A stretch of 9,196 nucleotides of DNA from Candidatus Cloacimonadota bacterium (GTDB taxonomy: Bacteria > Cloacimonadota > Cloacimonadia > Cloacimonadales > WRIO01): positions 1 through 9,196 of the forward strand of contig JALNXV010000119.1 in assembly GCA_023230175.1 (NCBI GenBank), read 5' to 3'. Position numbers and translations under genes: made by a program. Position 1 is the stretch's first letter; each line of letters begins with the position of its first letter. Of the stretch, positions 6,932-9,196 are shown one piece after another. Under the pieces are notes generated by a model. The model ran no database searches. It saw nothing but the letters and a program-made list of their open reading frames with translations, and was not told where the DNA came from.

Positions 6932-6952
6932 TGCTAGAGGGTTCCTCTAGCA
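6932..6952. repeat. Perfect hairpin in the convergent intergenic region
   Basis: Nine-base arms TGCTAGAGG and CCTCTAGCA with a three-base loop (GTT). Outside it, ACTTT at 6920-6924 can pair with AAAGT at 6956-6960 across asymmetric internal loops. It lies about 65 bases after the stop of the ceramidase-like gene. No T-run follows on either strand, so it is not a standard intrinsic terminator, although it may stabilise the 3' end of the plus-strand transcript or mark an inserted segment. Confidence 0.6.
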
Positions 6953-7012
6953 GACAAAGTGTGATTAAAACCGTCACGTGAGGCGGGTTCATCTTTCTTT
7001 CCTTGCTTAAGC

Positions 7013-7044
7013 AAAAAAAATGACTATTACGGCCCGCCGATAAT
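7013..7044 (-). terminator. Probable intrinsic terminator of the subtilisin-like protease gene
   Basis: Read on the minus strand, shortly after the protease stop codon, the arms at 7044-7036 and 7033-7026 (ATTA, bulged T, CGGC pairing with GCCGTAAT) form a GC-cored hairpin with one bulge. Five bases later comes a run of eight T (7020-7013). The five-base gap before the T-run and the bulge make it less than ideal, but position, orientation and T-run fit. Confidence 0.5.
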
Positions 7045-7074
7045 TGAAATTCCTTTTTAGTTTGAATCACTCTA

Positions 7075-9196
7075 TCAATCATCGAATTTGATTGTTGCCT
7101 GAGCTTCCTGGTAGTTCTGCACCATAGCCTGGATATCAACCTTGCTGACGAACCATGAATTGGCTTCGCATAGCTTGATGAACTCATCAATGCGATTCTT
7201 GTTGTTTACTTCACTTAGAGTGATAACGATACCGAAATGAACTCCTTTGCCGGATTTCTCTTCAAGCCGTTCCTTTGCCTTGACGCTTATTCCCCAGAAA
7301 CTGGATTCCGGATAGGCTTTCCTTGGTTTTGCATTATCCACGATTCCCTCTGTTATGTGTTTTACATTGTCCCATTTTCTGTAGTTCTTTCTAGCATCTG
7401 CTTCATACAGCTTGATGAATCCTGGATCGCCTTGCTGGTTGTTGTCGATTGATTTGATCTTGTTGTTGTGGAGCCGTCCGAAGTGGACATCCATTTCAGT
7501 GCAGGTATAATCCACCCCTTGCTTTCTAGCGCTTTTTGGAAAGTAGCAGAGAGTTGCTTTGGCTACGAAAGGGTATTTATCCTTCCATTTGGGGACAGGA
7601 ATATTGTAGGCATATGTGTCATAAGTCTCTGAGACGCCTTGGACAAAGAACTTGATTTCATTGCTTGGCGTATTCAAGATGTCGCTGATTCTGGTGGGGA
7701 CCTTGCCGAAACCAATCAGATTCTGAAGAGTGCCATCTGTGTTCCATCCCGCTGCGGAGTCAATGATCAGAGCTTTTGCTACTTCCCTTGGCAGATTCAT
7801 CACTTGAATAAGATAAGCGAGCTTTCGAGCTATCCAAGGAGCAGCATATGAGGTGCCTGACTTCTTCTGCCTTCCATTGGAAGAATATACTGTCATTCCA
7901 TCTTCATCATTTCCGCCGAAGGCTGATACGTCTGGCTTGTTGAAGAAGCAGAGCACTGGTCCGCTTCTGGAATATTTTTCAGGCTTCCCAGAAAAACTTA
8001 TTGAATTCACGACGACCGAGTTAAGGGAATCTGCTGGAGAGCCTACGCGTGGAAACTTTATTTTTTTGTCATTGTTATTTGTTCCTGCAACTACGAAGAT
8101 TGCATCGTGCTCGAACTGCAGTTCGTCCAAGACTGCAGCAACGGGAGATATGCAGTTTATGCTTGTTTCTATTTCAGAGCCTAACGAAAGATTCCAGACT
8201 TTGATATCAGGATTTGAACTTACAATCATCCTGATGTCCTTGATTACCTTCATGATGCTGGTTCTTCCAGTTTTCGCAATTCCGAAATGCCTTACTCTGA
8301 AGTGTCCGCATCCATCATCGAGATATGGATTAAGCTGTGGCCCGTCTACTATGAGCGAAGAGACGGCTGTTCCATGGCAGAAGTCTTGTTCTTCAATTAA
8401 ATCATTCTCCACCATGCAGCGGTAGTCAACCCAGTCTGAGAAGTACACATCAGTGCAGAACAGGGTGTCGATCACTCCTATCACTGGCTCATTATGAGGT
8501 TTCGGCACAGTAAGTTTTTCTGTCTTCAGCATCTGGCTCGATTCGAACGGAGCAACCTGGCTCCAATCATTCAAGCTCATTGATATAAGGAATGGGGCAT
8601 TGCTGTAAAGGATTGCGTACTGTCTTGGGTTCAAAAGCCAGGTTGTATCACTGGCACGGCTGAAATGCTCATTTCTGAGTCCTGCCTTCTCGACCGTAGC
8701 TTCGAATGAAAGGCCAGTGTCGAACAGGGATACTATCTGAGCTTCTTTCATTGTTGCGTTGTTTTCAGGTTCGGGAATGCTGAACCCTTCAGAATAGAAG
8801 CAATCCTTGATTATTTCTGCAAAAGCAGACTTGCTTGTATCGGTTTTCTGCAGTCGTGTTTCACCTTTGCTAACTTTCATAAGCGCTTCGTAATCAATCA
8901 TCCCTTCAAACTGTCTGGTGATTATTTCCATTGTATCTTCTAGCGTTTCCAACGAAACTTTCAATGCTTTCAATGGGACACAATATGTGATGATATGTCT
9001 GGGATTCAATTCACTTGAGAACTTTGCTCCGACAATGCAGCTGTTTGGGCTTTTTCCTGGAGAAGAGAAAAGTTTAGATACTCTGTTGCTTTTTGCTATG
9101 ACGCTTATATATTGGACAGCTACAAGCGGTGGAAAGCCTGATTTATGGTTCTCCCAGAAATCAATTACCGCTTCTAGATCGTCGACGAGCTTTTCG
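7075..9196 (-). CDS. ietS: Subtilisin-family (S8) serine protease, IetS-like anti-phage protease, N-terminus beyond the window
   Basis: Large cytoplasmic serine protease; 706 residues are visible and the frame is open to the right edge, so the true start lies outside. Numbering from the first full codon (9195-9193), the catalytic triad is D243 in VIGVIDT, H274 in CHGTAVSS and S449 in SGTSYAAP. The N-terminal part (LVAVQYISVIAKSNRV, then SCIVGAKF and RHIITYCVPLKAL) and the C-terminal part (LCYFPKSARKQGVDYT, FGRL, RKWDNVKHI) match my memory of IetS, the protease of the two-gene IetAS anti-phage system, rather than secreted subtilisins. No signal peptide or prodomain is seen. The AAA ATPase IetA normally precedes IetS, so it should sit beyond the right edge. 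One oddity is that the oxyanion-hole asparagine after A-G appears as T372, with N373 next. S8 protease is certain; IetS identity rests on recall. Confidence 0.8.
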   Translation of the reverse strand, partial: EKLVDDLEAVIDFWENHKSGFPPLVAVQYISVIAKSNRVSKLFSSPGKSPNSCIVGAKFSSELNPRHIITYCVPLKALKVSLETLEDTMEIITRQFEGMIDYEALMKVSKGETRLQKTDTSKSAFAEIIKDCFYSEGFSIPEPENNATMKEAQIVSLFDTGLSFEATVEKAGLRNEHFSRASDTTWLLNPRQYAILYSNAPFLISMSLNDWSQVAPFESSQMLKTEKLTVPKPHNEPVIGVIDTLFCTDVYFSDWVDYRCMVENDLIEEQDFCHGTAVSSLIVDGPQLNPYLDDGCGHFRVRHFGIAKTGRTSIMKVIKDIRMIVSSNPDIKVWNLSLGSEIETSINCISPVAAVLDELQFEHDAIFVVAGTNNNDKKIKFPRVGSPADSLNSVVVNSISFSGKPEKYSRSGPVLCFFNKPDVSAFGGNDEDGMTVYSSNGRQKKSGTSYAAPWIARKLAYLIQVMNLPREVAKALIIDSAAGWNTDGTLQNLIGFGKVPTRISDILNTPSNEIKFFVQGVSETYDTYAYNIPVPKWKDKYPFVAKATLCYFPKSARKQGVDYTCTEMDVHFGRLHNNKIKSIDNNQQGDPGFIKLYEADARKNYRKWDNVKHITEGIVDNAKPRKAYPESSFWGISVKAKERLEEKSGKGVHFGIVITLSEVNNKNRIDEFIKLCEANSWFVSKVDIQAMVQNYQEAQATIKFDD

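Noticed and set aside
7853..8425. Plus-strand open frame of 190 codons opposite the protease
   Set aside because: It is antisense to the catalytic core of the protease; the translation has no recognisable domain and is explained by the codon pattern of the real gene.
7075..9009. Protease starting at the in-frame TTG at 9009
   Set aside because: The same frame stays open to the window edge, and the upstream residues (LVAVQYISVIAKSN, CIVGAKF) look like genuine family sequence, so the TTG is an internal leucine.

Overview
This window most resembles a chromosomal stretch from an AT-leaning spirochaete, with Sphaerochaeta/Treponema relatives as the best guess. The main hint is the N-terminus of the solute-binding protein at the left edge: a Sec signal peptide ending A-F-A, followed by N-G-T-A-E-K, a style common in spirochaete binding proteins. 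This assignment is inference. No RNA gene, phage gene, transposase or CRISPR array is visible.

Left edge (1-757, minus strand): the first 252 residues of an ABC-transporter sugar-binding protein, running off the window. From 758 to 984 lies a divergent promoter region with a consensus TTGACA box for each direction.

Centre (985-6865, plus strand): a tight cluster of NagB-like sugar-phosphate deaminase/isomerase, NagA-like N-acetyl-amino-sugar-6-phosphate deacetylase and DegT-family PLP aminotransferase (gaps of 12 and 3 bases). It is followed by a ROK-family repressor with its own promoter and a near-perfect palindromic operator, and then a cytoplasmic zinc amidase of the neutral-ceramidase fold. 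With the divergent importer this reads as an uptake and catabolism locus for an N-acylated amino sugar or related compound. Two points make it more than a plain N-acetylglucosamine operon: the NagB homologue lacks two of the usual catalytic acids, and the partners (DegT aminotransferase, ceramidase-fold amidase) are not part of the classical pathway. No sugar kinase is visible.

Right part (6866-9196): a convergent junction of about 210 bases rich in inverted repeats, including a probable terminator for the minus-strand gene. It is followed by a large minus-strand subtilisin-family protease, cut at its N-terminus by the window edge. Its C-terminal sequence matches my memory of IetS, the protease of the two-gene IetAS anti-phage system. 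The partner AAA ATPase would be expected just beyond the right edge. The window therefore joins a sugar-catabolism locus to the end of a probable defence locus.
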